A stretch of 8,023 nt of DNA. It comes from Clostridiales bacterium (GTDB taxonomy: Bacteria > Bacillota_A > Clostridia > Oscillospirales > Acutalibacteraceae). The stretch spans positions 1 through 8,023 of the forward strand of contig VSOH01000063.1 of the NCBI GenBank assembly GCA_009774735.1, read 5' to 3'. Positions 1 to 6,135 of this stretch are shown here, piece after piece; position 1 is the stretch's first letter; the number at the start of each line of letters is the position of its first letter. The notes under the pieces were generated by a model that was given only the letters and a program-made list of their open reading frames with translations, was not told where the DNA came from and made no database searches. Both the position numbers and the translations under genes were made by a program.

Positions 1-564
1 CATAACATCAAAGCTTTCGTCAACATGAACAAGTCCGCTGTGATGGTCGGGTCTTAAGCAGGGTCGTGTAATCGGTTTATCAAAAACAACCCTATAATCC
101 TCAAACTCTTCATCGTCTGACAATGGGCAGTTAAATGCAGGATGACCTCCGATAACAAACGGCAGCTTTTCCTCACCTGTGTTGGTAATGATATATTCAT
201 TAGTAACAGTATCACCATTTATTGTATATTTTATTTTAAGTTCATAATCAAAAGGAAACTGTGCCCTTGTTTTTTCACTGCTCTGCTGAATGAAGGTTAC
301 GCTGTTTTCATAAGCCTCATAAACCTCAAATGGATTTATCCTTGCTACACCATGGCGTTTCATTTCACAAGGCTTTCCAAATGCATTTGCTTTGCCGTCA
401 GGAAGAACACCTGCAATCGGAAAACAGACAGGAGCCTGACCGGACCAGTATTTTTCATCACCCTGCCACAGATATTCCGTATCATTTTTAACAAGTGAAT
501 TCAACTGAGCTCCGTCAAGACCAAGAACGGCATAGCTTTTGCCGCTTGTAATTTTAATCTGCAT
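1..564 (-). CDS. Aldose 1-epimerase, LacX-type (partial, 3' end beyond window)
   Basis: Predicted mutarotase interconverting alpha and beta anomers of free aldoses such as galactose or glucose in the cytoplasm. The reading frame is open from the ATG at 562-564 to the window edge: 188 codons, about two thirds of the ~290 residues usual for the family. Translation shows family hallmarks in order: YLWQGDEKYWSG near residues 31-42, KRHGVAR with His71, and GGHPAFNCPL with His141. In galactose mutarotases two conserved histidines at equivalent places bind and protonate the sugar; matching them to His71 and His141 is my inference. The catalytic glutamate expected near the C-terminus lies outside the window. 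The start is supported by GGAGA at 571-575, 6 nt upstream, and by a good promoter at 607-635. The gene has its own promoter and points away from the plus-strand acidic-protein gene, so it is not part of the large operon. The plus-strand open frame at 142-498 is its antisense shadow. Confidence 0.88.
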   Translation of the reverse strand, partial: MQIKITSGKSYAVLGLDGAQLNSLVKNDTEYLWQGDEKYWSGQAPVCFPIAGVLPDGKANAFGKPCEMKRHGVARINPFEVYEAYENSVTFIQQSSEKTRAQFPFDYELKIKYTINGDTVTNEYIITNTGEEKLPFVIGGHPAFNCPLSDDEEFEDYRVVFDKPITRPCLRPDHHSGLVHVDESFDVM

Positions 565-606
565 AACAACTCTCCATTCTGATATATCATTACTTTATAC
601 ATAATC

Positions 607-635
607 ATTATAGCCTAAAGAAAGTTATAATGCAA
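607..635 (-). promoter_or_regulatory. Sigma-A-type promoter of the aldose epimerase gene
   Basis: On the minus strand, TTGCAT (630-635) is followed by a 17-nt spacer and a perfect TATAAT (607-612). Transcription would begin near 600, giving a leader of about 36 nt before the ATG at 564. The -35 box overlaps the left arm of the palindrome at 633-649. Confidence 0.7.
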
Positions 636-649
636 TATTGAAAATATTG
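633..649. repeat. Perfect inverted repeat over the divergent -35 boxes (candidate operator)
   Basis: CAATATT-GAA-AATATTG: two perfect 7-bp arms around a 3-bp centre. The left arm covers part of the minus-strand -35 (630-635), and the repeat contains the whole plus-strand -35 (638-643). A dimeric regulator bound here could control both genes. The DNA is AT-rich, so a chance palindrome is possible and no known operator consensus is claimed. Confidence 0.4.
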
Positions 650-666
650 TACATATGAGTTAAAAT
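638..666 (+). promoter_or_regulatory. Sigma-A-type promoter of the acidic-protein gene
   Basis: On the plus strand, TTGAAA (638-643) is separated by 17 nt from TAAAAT (661-666). The start would be near 673, about 10 nt before the AGGAGG at 683-688, so the leader is very short. Its -35 box lies only 2 bp from the -35 box of the divergent promoter. Confidence 0.6.
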
Positions 667-696
667 ACAATTAGGTTTTACGAGGAGGATTTATAA

Positions 697-1269
697 ATGG
701 ACATTGAACGCTATATTAATGAAGCAATTTTTGAAGAAAAGGAACAACACAAATGCTTCTATCAATTAATATGGGATCATTTCAAGGAGGATGGTTTTGT
801 AGTTACTGATGAAAGCGGGTATGAAATAGATTCAGTAATAAAGGCTGTTGCCATTCAAAATCTTGTAGGCGAATTCATTTACAGATTGTATGATGAGGTA
901 AACGAAACAGGTCTTGAGGATGTTATTGAATACCTGCAGACACTTGGTTATACTGAAGATGATATGATTACATACTGCCAAAGCACTGAAAAAATTGATG
1001 TTGATGATGATTTTGAGCTTACCGTAAAAAACGCCCTTGATTATACAACCGAAATAACGGCAGACAAAATGCTCGAAATTTTTCCTGCAGATGATTTATT
1101 TGACTACTTCTTCACTGCAACATATGAATTTGAACAGGATTTCACCTTTGACTTTGAGGACTACGAGGAAATGCTTGCATTTGTTGACACCAATCAAGGT
1201 CAGCTTGACAACTATAAGGATGAATATGAAAACATTTTAAGATGGATAAAATCGGGTATGATTTGTTAA
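697..1269 (+). CDS. Strongly acidic 190-aa protein of unknown function
   Basis: I do not recognise this family. The start ATG follows a consensus AGGAGG (683-688) by 8 nt and a plausible promoter at 638-666, so expression is well supported; the stop is TAA. By my count it has about 49 Asp/Glu against about 12 Lys/Arg, and it is rich in Phe and Tyr. Acidic clusters include DVDDDFE (residues 101-107) and a DFEDYEE stretch near 152-158. There is no signal peptide, no convincing membrane segment, and only three cysteines (20, 94, 190). It is probably a soluble cytoplasmic, mostly helical protein. It is divergent from the aldose epimerase and convergent with the glycosidase operon, so position says little about its role. 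High acidity fits a DNA-mimic or a protein-binding partner, but I see no ArdA-like or other motif that would support either. Confidence 0.82.
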   Translation: MDIERYINEAIFEEKEQHKCFYQLIWDHFKEDGFVVTDESGYEIDSVIKAVAIQNLVGEFIYRLYDEVNETGLEDVIEYLQTLGYTEDDMITYCQSTEKIDVDDDFELTVKNALDYTTEITADKMLEIFPADDLFDYFFTATYEFEQDFTFDFEDYEEMLAFVDTNQGQLDNYKDEYENILRWIKSGMIC

Positions 1270-1290
1270 AACAACCCTGAAATCAACAGT

Positions 1291-1327
1291 AAAAGCCTTG
1301 CAATTGAAACAATTGCAAAGCTTTTTT
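1291..1327. terminator. Rho-independent terminator, probably bidirectional
   Basis: Nine perfect stem pairs, TTGCAATTG (1298-1306) with CAATTGCAA (1310-1318), close an AAA loop. Below one C/A mismatch the stem continues with AAAAGC (1291-1296) paired to GCTTTT (1320-1325). Six Ts (1322-1327) follow on the plus strand, ending the acidic-protein transcript 22 nt past its stop. On the minus strand the hairpin is followed by only four Us, so it is a weaker terminator for the operon ending at 1346. Confidence 0.85.
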
Positions 1328-1345
1328 ATTGCAGCAAAGTATTAT

Positions 1346-3622
1346 TTAATTTTCTGACAGTGCTTCGTATATACAGTCAAAAACAGGCTTAGGAAGTCTT
1401 GCTTTATAAAGTGCTCTGAACAGTGAATTACGGTCAGTCAGATTGCTGAAAGCTTTATACGCAGCATTCTTTTTCCTTGTGCTGTCCTGCCAGCGTGACA
1501 TAATATGAATCACTCTGTTTCTCGGATTTTCTGCTGAAAGCGGTTTAGCATTCTCCATTTCTATTTCAACAATCTCTCTTGAAAATTCCAATTCAGTATC
1601 ATCACAATCAATATCCTTAAAGCAGATTTTATACTGCCTGTTTTCAGGAATAACAGACAAATCACCTTCAACCTCAATGGTAAGCTTAACCGTATTCGTC
1701 CTTTCATCGAAGGTATTTTTAAACACAGTTTTTGCCGTATGCTCTGCATAATCAGTTTTTCCGTTATCCTCATACATAACAAATTCGTTATTGCCCTTAA
1801 ACACCCATACCTCAAGCTTTTCTGGATTTGAGCATTTATTGCCGCTGTCAGCAGACAACGGAATCACTGCACCGGACTTCGCAAGAACAGGGATTGAATA
1901 CAGCTCCCTGTTAAGCGTTAGCAGCTGCGAGCCTGAATATCTCTGCAAAGTAAATATATCTGTATATTCCCCATCGGGTATCCAGACCTCAGCACTGCCC
2001 ACCCCCATCTCTTTTTTCTGCGGAGAGGTAATGGGACAAACCATAAGCTCACTGCCGAACATATACTGGTTAGGAACACAATATGCATTTTTATTATTCG
2101 GGTATGAATAATACATAGGCTCGCAGAGTGCAATACCGTCATCGTGACACCTATGGTTCATAGAGAAAATATATGGTATCAGCCTATGCCTGAAATTGAG
2201 CCACTCTTTTGCACTTTTATAAACATCCTGCCTGTATTTCCAAGGCTCTTTTCCAAGCAGCTCAATCGCAGTTGAATGAAGCCTTAATATCGGTGAAAAT
2301 GTACCGAACTGAATCCAGCGCAGGTATAATTCGTCATCTCGAAAGCCCTGATGATGACCGCCTATATCGTGACTCCACCAGCCATATGCAGCATTTGCTG
2401 CATTAGCAGTAAAATATGGCTGAAAATCCAGAACCCTCCAGTTAATTGCCGTATCACCGGAAAAGCCCAACGGATACCTGTGTGACCCTACACCGCCATA
2501 ACGGGAAAGAATCAACGGAATATCTCCGTTTTCTGCATTATCAAGATAGTGATAATGATTAAGGGCAGTCAGCGGGTCAAGTCCTTTAATGTCTGAGCTT
2601 TTACCCTGCTGCCAGTCAATCCACCAGAAATCAACACCGTCCTTTTCATAAGGCTTATGCAGAATGTCAAAATATGAATTCCAGAACTTATCACTGCCGC
2701 ACCTGAATTTTACCGGCTTTTCCGTGGCAGGGTCAATACCGTTTGCCTTTGCCATATCCTTATACAGATCCTCAAAGCACCGAACACCGTCAGCAGGGTG
2801 AAGATTGAGCGTTATGTGCAGATTTTTATTTTTTAACTGTTTCAAAAACTCTTTGTAATCGGGAAAAAGTGTTGTATCCCAGGAATACCCTGTCCATCCG
2901 CTAAGCTTTTTACCAAACTGCTTTTTAATATCCACCCAGTGCCAATCCATATCAACCGTTGCTACAGTGAGCGGTATTCCCTCCATCTCAAATCTGTCCA
3001 TTAATGAAAGGTATTCCTGCTGTGTATAAGCATGATATCTGCTCCACCATACACCAAGAGCAAAACGGGGAATAAGAGGTGTAGGTGAGCTGATTGAATA
3101 AAAAGCCCTGATTGTTGCACGATAATCTTTGCCATAGGCAAAAATATAATAATCCTTTGACAAGCTTTTTCTTGGTACAAACATCCCGTTTTCGTCAAGC
3201 AATACACTTCCGCTGTCATCAAAAAGGTACAAGCCTTTTTCAGTAATAAAGCCATCCTCCAGAGGAATTTTGCCGAAGGTGTTGTCAAGAGTACGGTATG
3301 TACCCTTTAAATTCTTTTGCTTTGAAAAAAGCTCTGTCTGTCCATTGTCTTTAAAGCAAACACAATATGGCTTTTTATTTTTCAGCGTAAGGATTATATC
3401 CTCAGTTTCAATATTGTACATTCTGCCGTTTCTGGTGACTTTCATATCCCCAGCAGGGAAACTGCGATTCCACACAGCATAGCTGGCAAGGTCAGTAAAC
3501 TCGCCAACCTCCACCCTTAAAAGCTTTGATGTGAAATATGTAATTCTCAGATCACCATCAATATAAATCTGACTGTCGTCAGCCCTTGAATTCGGATTAA
3601 CAACTAAAGCCGGTTTCAGCAT
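1346..3622 (-). CDS. Glycoside hydrolase family 31 (alpha-glycosidase), cytoplasmic, exact substrate unknown
   Basis: A 758-aa retaining alpha-glycosidase of GH31, with no signal peptide. Visible order: N-terminal beta-sandwich (about 1-185), a (beta/alpha)8 barrel (about 186-490), C-terminal beta domains (about 495-690), then a Lys/Arg-rich helical tail of about 65 residues. The nucleophile is inferred as Asp336 in FWWIDWQQG and the acid/base as Asp390 in GFSGDTAINW. WWSHDIGGH (415-423) and ILRLHS (445-450) are further family marks. Well-studied alpha-glucosidases usually have an acidic or different residue after the WWxD motif, whereas this protein has WQQG together with LNLHPADGV (272-280). 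It therefore belongs to a less characterised GH31 group, and I do not assign alpha-glucosidase, alpha-xylosidase or alpha-N-acetylgalactosaminidase. The start ATG has AAGGAGG at 3630-3636, 7 nt upstream. It is the last gene of the operon. No lesion is seen, so it should be functional. Confidence 0.92.
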   Translation of the reverse strand: MLKPALVVNPNSRADDSQIYIDGDLRITYFTSKLLRVEVGEFTDLASYAVWNRSFPAGDMKVTRNGRMYNIETEDIILTLKNKKPYCVCFKDNGQTELFSKQKNLKGTYRTLDNTFGKIPLEDGFITEKGLYLFDDSGSVLLDENGMFVPRKSLSKDYYIFAYGKDYRATIRAFYSISSPTPLIPRFALGVWWSRYHAYTQQEYLSLMDRFEMEGIPLTVATVDMDWHWVDIKKQFGKKLSGWTGYSWDTTLFPDYKEFLKQLKNKNLHITLNLHPADGVRCFEDLYKDMAKANGIDPATEKPVKFRCGSDKFWNSYFDILHKPYEKDGVDFWWIDWQQGKSSDIKGLDPLTALNHYHYLDNAENGDIPLILSRYGGVGSHRYPLGFSGDTAINWRVLDFQPYFTANAANAAYGWWSHDIGGHHQGFRDDELYLRWIQFGTFSPILRLHSTAIELLGKEPWKYRQDVYKSAKEWLNFRHRLIPYIFSMNHRCHDDGIALCEPMYYSYPNNKNAYCVPNQYMFGSELMVCPITSPQKKEMGVGSAEVWIPDGEYTDIFTLQRYSGSQLLTLNRELYSIPVLAKSGAVIPLSADSGNKCSNPEKLEVWVFKGNNEFVMYEDNGKTDYAEHTAKTVFKNTFDERTNTVKLTIEVEGDLSVIPENRQYKICFKDIDCDDTELEFSREIVEIEMENAKPLSAENPRNRVIHIMSRWQDSTRKKNAAYKAFSNLTDRNSLFRALYKARLPKPVFDCIYEALSEN

Positions 3623-3629
3623 AATTCCG

Positions 3630-3637
3630 CCTCCTTA
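3630..3637 (-). promoter_or_regulatory. Ribosome binding site overlapping upstream stop codon (translational coupling)
   Basis: On the minus strand the sequence TAAGGAGG holds both the TAA stop (3635-3637) of the upstream glycosidase frame and a near-perfect Shine-Dalgarno for the GH31 gene, 7 nt before its ATG. Ribosomes ending the upstream frame would sit on the SD. The strong SD also lets GH31 initiate independently if upstream translation is cut short by the lesions there. Confidence 0.8.
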
Positions 3638-4807
3638 AATAAAACTGCAGGAATTAAAATCAAATACAACATCGTTTTCATCTGACTGATAGGTATTTCC
3701 GTCATAAATCACGGCAACACCCTTTGGGTTAGCTGTTATGTCAAAGCATTTTGAAAACAGCCTTATATTCTGCAGCGAAATATCGCTGCATTTCTCGCTT
3801 AACTGCGGATTTATTTTCAGCTTATTAAGTCCCACTGCTTTTAAACCGAAAAGTCCCTCAGTAATTATTCTTGCAAACAGCAGACTTTCAGCAGCAAGGT
3901 GTGCTCTGTTCCCCTCCGGATATGCTTCAAAAGGATACGGACAGTGCGAGCCTAAAAGCCTGTTTTTACAGTAATGAACGGTTTCCTTAATTCCTGTTTC
4001 GGCATAGCCTGCAAGGAATGTTCCTCTTAGAGCAAAAAGCAGTGACCTGTCCCACGTGGTGTTATTCGCCGAGGTTGACTTCATCATACCGTTATTGTAA
4101 AGCCTTGGCGAAAACAAAGCCTTAATAGTTTGGTCAGCCCTGTCAAATATGCCGACGGTAAGCGGCATACATATCCACGAACGCAAATCCTTATTGCCTT
4201 CATAATATTGATAAGTATCAAAGCCCTCAACATTTGAGCCGAAATACGTTTCAATTGCTGCTTTCAGCTTAATGCGTTCCTTTTCCCAAAGACTTTTATG
4301 GTTATCGTCACCGATTATTTCTGCCAGCACTGAAGCATTACCAAGTGCATCATAGATTATGCAGGAGGTGAACAGGTTTGCATTTCCTGATTCAAACCTG
4401 TTTTCAAGCTCATCTGAATCACTGGAAATTACACCGCGTTCATTTTTGCGTGAAAGTGCAAAATCAAGGCACCAAACAAGGTTATCCCAAAACCTGTTAA
4501 TAAGCTTAATATCACTCATTTCAAGCAGAAATCTTGAAAGACCATAGGCATACATTTCACCGTCACCTCTGTCCCCTGCACCATTCCAGAAGCCGTCACC
4601 CTCAGCAATAATGCTTGTGACAAGTGCCTGTTTTTCACGTATAGGCTTATCAGATTTATCCATATATTTTTCATAAAGCGAATAACAGTTTATGCTCTGC
4701 TCTATACCTGCCTGATAGCCTGAAAACGGAAAAAACGGATTTGCATATTCACACTGGTCATTTGTCCACAAAGCGGCATAATAATTGCCGCCGCCCGGAC
4801 TATGCAT
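3635..4807 (-). CDS. C-terminal fragment: (alpha/alpha)-barrel glycosidase catalytic part
   Basis: Open frame of 390 aa if begun at ATG 4807, but the homologous sequence clearly continues upstream in the same frame (LRGSESIFKTKNGL) back to the TAG at 4865-4867, so this ATG is probably an internal Met. It has no SD just before it. Visible features: LMHSPGGGNYYAALWTND at the start of the barrel, an acidic EGDGFWNGAGDRGDGE stretch (residues 69-84) that may hold catalytic acids, TTWDRSLLFALRG, then an EGLFGLKAVGLNKL turn into a C-terminal beta domain, the layout of six-hairpin glycosidases. I cannot name the family or substrate. No further stop occurs before the TAA at 3635. If re-initiation occurs it would make a barrel without its N-terminal sandwich, probably inactive. 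Confidence 0.6.
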   Translation of the reverse strand: MHSPGGGNYYAALWTNDQCEYANPFFPFSGYQAGIEQSINCYSLYEKYMDKSDKPIREKQALVTSIIAEGDGFWNGAGDRGDGEMYAYGLSRFLLEMSDIKLINRFWDNLVWCLDFALSRKNERGVISSDSDELENRFESGNANLFTSCIIYDALGNASVLAEIIGDDNHKSLWEKERIKLKAAIETYFGSNVEGFDTYQYYEGNKDLRSWICMPLTVGIFDRADQTIKALFSPRLYNNGMMKSTSANNTTWDRSLLFALRGTFLAGYAETGIKETVHYCKNRLLGSHCPYPFEAYPEGNRAHLAAESLLFARIITEGLFGLKAVGLNKLKINPQLSEKCSDISLQNIRLFSKCFDITANPKGVAVIYDGNTYQSDENDVVFDFNSCSFI

Positions 4808-4864
4808 AAGCCCGTTTTTTGTTTTGAATATGCTTTCGCTTCCTCTTAAAATGCAGTGAGAAAG

Positions 4865-4867
4865 CTA
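4865..4867 (-). other. In-frame TAG interrupting the glycosidase frame
   Basis: The frame reads ...PELDA-TAG-LSHCILRG..., and both sides stay in one frame (60 nt from the TAG to ATG 4807). Protein-like sequence continues directly past the stop. The full genes here whose stops are visible end in TAA or TGA, but one TAG is no evidence of recoding. A single substitution (for example from CAG, AAG or TTG) is the plain explanation. Confidence 0.8.
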
Positions 4868-5872
4868 TGCATCAAGCTCAGGGTATGGCGTTTTAAGCTT
4901 TAATGATGTAAACATTTCATCAACAAAGCTTTTGCGTGCAGCCATTTCCTCGCTGAGAGAAAATGCAGACAGGCGCTTACTCTGATATGCATAATACACG
5001 CAATAAAAGCTGAAGTCTTCATTTGGTCTTAGTATAAATTTACGGCAGCGTTTTTCAGCAGATTTAAAGGTATCATCAAATAATACAGAACATTCTGCTG
5101 TTATGCTTTTGCCAACGCACCAAAATTCATTTACCTTTTTACTGTATTTTTCTGCACAAACGGAATATTCCTGTGAAAACCTTGAGGCATTCAAAACAGT
5201 AACTTTTTCAATCAGTGCCCCATAATTCACAGCCGGCAAAAGCTCACGAACGATTTTCGTTTCAAAATCCGCACTTGACACAATCTTAAGATTACCTTTA
5301 ATGCCAATCAGTTCCGGATATTCATTAAGTCTTCTGCCGTTTACCTTAACAGCGAACGCATCACCACTATAATTATGGCTGAATGATGAGCCAGTCAGAT
5401 TAGGCTGAAAACGCAAGGTCGGAATGGTAAGATGCCTCATCAAACGCAGCCTGCCTGCCTTATCATTGCCATAGCTGATGATTGACGAGGAATAAAAGCC
5501 TGCCATTTCAATATGGTCACTGATACCGCAGCCATCCTTTTTTACATCCCATATAACCTCATTATCCTCACCAAGATAACGGCTTCTCTTAACACTGAGC
5601 TTATTCGCCTTCGGCTTTGCCCAGAAAGCAGGACCCGAAATCCAGTCAAGTGCCTCACGCTCATTAAAACCGTAATCAAGCAGAAGCTCAAAACACACAG
5701 CTTCAGTGCCGATAACGGCAAGCGGCATATTAATGCCGTTCATTGCCATAAAATCTATTTCCTGCTCCCAGCGTTCAAAATCCCACCAGCACATTGAATA
5801 ATCAAGCGTGCAGTAATTCATATACACCCTGAATTTCTGCTCAATGGTACGGCTGAGTTTCCCGTCAAACAT
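4865..5872 (-). CDS. Middle fragment: GH89 barrel start fused to beta-sandwich domain
   Basis: Open frame of 335 aa from ATG 5872, which is internal: the GH89 match continues upstream in this frame (KYCGVQLSWCGNRKIRIKEL) to the frameshift. Residues 17-83 carry the NAGLU signature: a VYMNYCTLDYS stretch, WWDFERWEQEIDFMAMNGIN and a final GPAF. After F83 the GH89 expectation (LAWxRMGN) is replaced by WAKPKANKLSVKRSRYLG. Residues ~91-325 look like a beta-sandwich N-terminal domain of another glycosidase (SDHIEMAGFYSSSIISYG, RLMRHLTIPTLRFQPN, SFSHNYSG). It stops at the TAG 4865-4867 just where the helical barrel should begin. Alone it contains no complete catalytic domain of either family. Confidence 0.65.
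   Translation of the reverse strand: MFDGKLSRTIEQKFRVYMNYCTLDYSMCWWDFERWEQEIDFMAMNGINMPLAVIGTEAVCFELLLDYGFNEREALDWISGPAFWAKPKANKLSVKRSRYLGEDNEVIWDVKKDGCGISDHIEMAGFYSSSIISYGNDKAGRLRLMRHLTIPTLRFQPNLTGSSFSHNYSGDAFAVKVNGRRLNEYPELIGIKGNLKIVSSADFETKIVRELLPAVNYGALIEKVTVLNASRFSQEYSVCAEKYSKKVNEFWCVGKSITAECSVLFDDTFKSAEKRCRKFILRPNEDFSFYCVYYAYQSKRLSAFSLSEEMAARKSFVDEMFTSLKLKTPYPELDA
5600..5626 (-). other. Fusion junction between GH89 and the second glycosidase
   Basis: The last GH89-like residue is the F of GPAF (codon 5624-5626); the next clear sequence of the second family begins near LSVKRSR, from about 5600. A small perfect hairpin, GCC-TTC-GGC, lies inside this interval at 5607-5615. No long direct repeat flanking the joint is visible, so an illegitimate deletion is more likely than homologous recombination. 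The exact breakpoint needs an intact relative. Confidence 0.55.
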
Positions 5873-6114
5873 TGCAAGCTCTTTGATACGGATTTTTCTG
5901 TTGCCGCACCAGGAAAGCTGAACACCGCAGTATTTTTCAAATAATCATAAATACCTGTAAAAGCAGAAATATAATTGTTAGCCTCAACATATACTCTGCC
6001 GTTATTTGCGGATAGCGTATAGTAATCTGACGCACCGCCTGCAATATTTACCTCAATATTATCCTTAAAATTATAAAGATTTCTATCTAAAAATCCTGCA
6101 ACAATTTTATCCAT
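5818..6114 (-). CDS. N-terminal fragment: GH89 (NAGLU) N-terminal domain, frameshifted
   Basis: Open frame of 98 aa, of which only residues 1-60 are in the ancestral frame. MDKIVAGFLDRNL, the VYVEANNYISAFTGIYDYLK segment and the overall order match the small N-terminal alpha/beta domain of NAGLU enzymes (self-nesting helices, then a strand ending in the YLKxYC motif). After Lys60 the frame is wrong: the expected KYCGVQLSW is encoded in the neighbouring frame, and this frame runs on as nonsense to 5818. The start at 6114 lies 21 nt after the GH35 stop, with only a weak purine-rich leader, so translation probably depends on coupling to GH35. Confidence 0.6.
   Translation of the reverse strand: MDKIVAGFLDRNLYNFKDNIEVNIAGGASDYYTLSANNGRVYVEANNYISAFTGIYDYLKNTAVFSFPGAATEKSVSKSLQCLTGNSAVPLSRNSGCI
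5933..5937 (-). other. Single-base deletion in a homopolymer (frameshift)
   Basis: The minus strand reads TTG-AAA-AAT-ACT with five As. Six As would give TTG-AAA-AAA-TAC-TGC, restoring the NAGLU motif LKKYCG and a long open frame. The site does not fit the X-XXY-YYZ rule for programmed -1 frameshifting, because the base before AAA AAT is G. Mutation or a homopolymer sequencing error is favoured. Confidence 0.8.
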
Positions 6115-6135
6115 AAAAGCTACCGTTTCAATTCA

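Larger units (their letters stand above)
3635..6114 (-). pseudogene. Broken chimeric gene: GH89 NAGLU N-terminus fused to a six-hairpin-type glycosidase
   Basis: Read with one base restored at 5933-5937 and with the TAG at 4865-4867 read through, this is a single 826-residue frame from ATG 6114 to TAA 3635. Residues 1 to ~164 match the start of GH89 alpha-N-acetylglucosaminidases, ending exactly after GPAF (codons to 5624). From about 5600 the sequence becomes a beta-sandwich and then an (alpha/alpha)-barrel, as in GH78/GH95-like six-hairpin glycosidases; that second assignment is by fold impression only. GH89 proteins are normally some 700 residues, so the catalytic region with both family glutamates is missing. 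A deletion joining two neighbouring genes, followed by a frameshift and a nonsense change, is the simplest history. The unit sits 21 nt after the GH35 stop and 12 nt before the GH31 start, inside the operon. The ATG at 6114 has no good SD, and an in-frame TGA lies at 6133-6135. Sequencing error could account for the two point lesions but hardly for the domain switch. Confidence 0.75.

Noticed and set aside
142..498. Plus-strand open frame of 118 aa
   Set aside because: Lies antisense inside the aldose epimerase gene, has no SD, and encodes a low-complexity product unlike any family; the opposite strand carries clear LacX-type motifs.
1561..2406. Several 65-106-aa frames on both strands within the GH31 gene
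   Set aside because: All overlap the well-supported GH31 coding frame and show no domain or SD; shadow frames.
3738..4547. Plus-strand frames of 62-78 aa opposite the barrel glycosidase
   Set aside because: Antisense shadows of a clearly homologous protein frame.
4865..4867. TAG as a recoded sense codon (glutamine or pyrrolysine)
   Set aside because: Only one TAG is seen, in a gene with other lesions, and no supporting tRNA or stem-loop element is visible; nonsense mutation is simpler.
5723..5738. Inverted repeat CGGCAT-ATTA-ATGCCG
   Set aside because: Falls inside codons of the conserved GH89 NGINMPL motif region, so it is explained by coding constraint and chance.
5930..5942. Programmed -1 frameshift site
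   Set aside because: The heptamer G-AAA-AAT breaks the slippery-site rule and no SD-like stimulator or strong downstream hairpin was evident; the defects downstream also point to decay.
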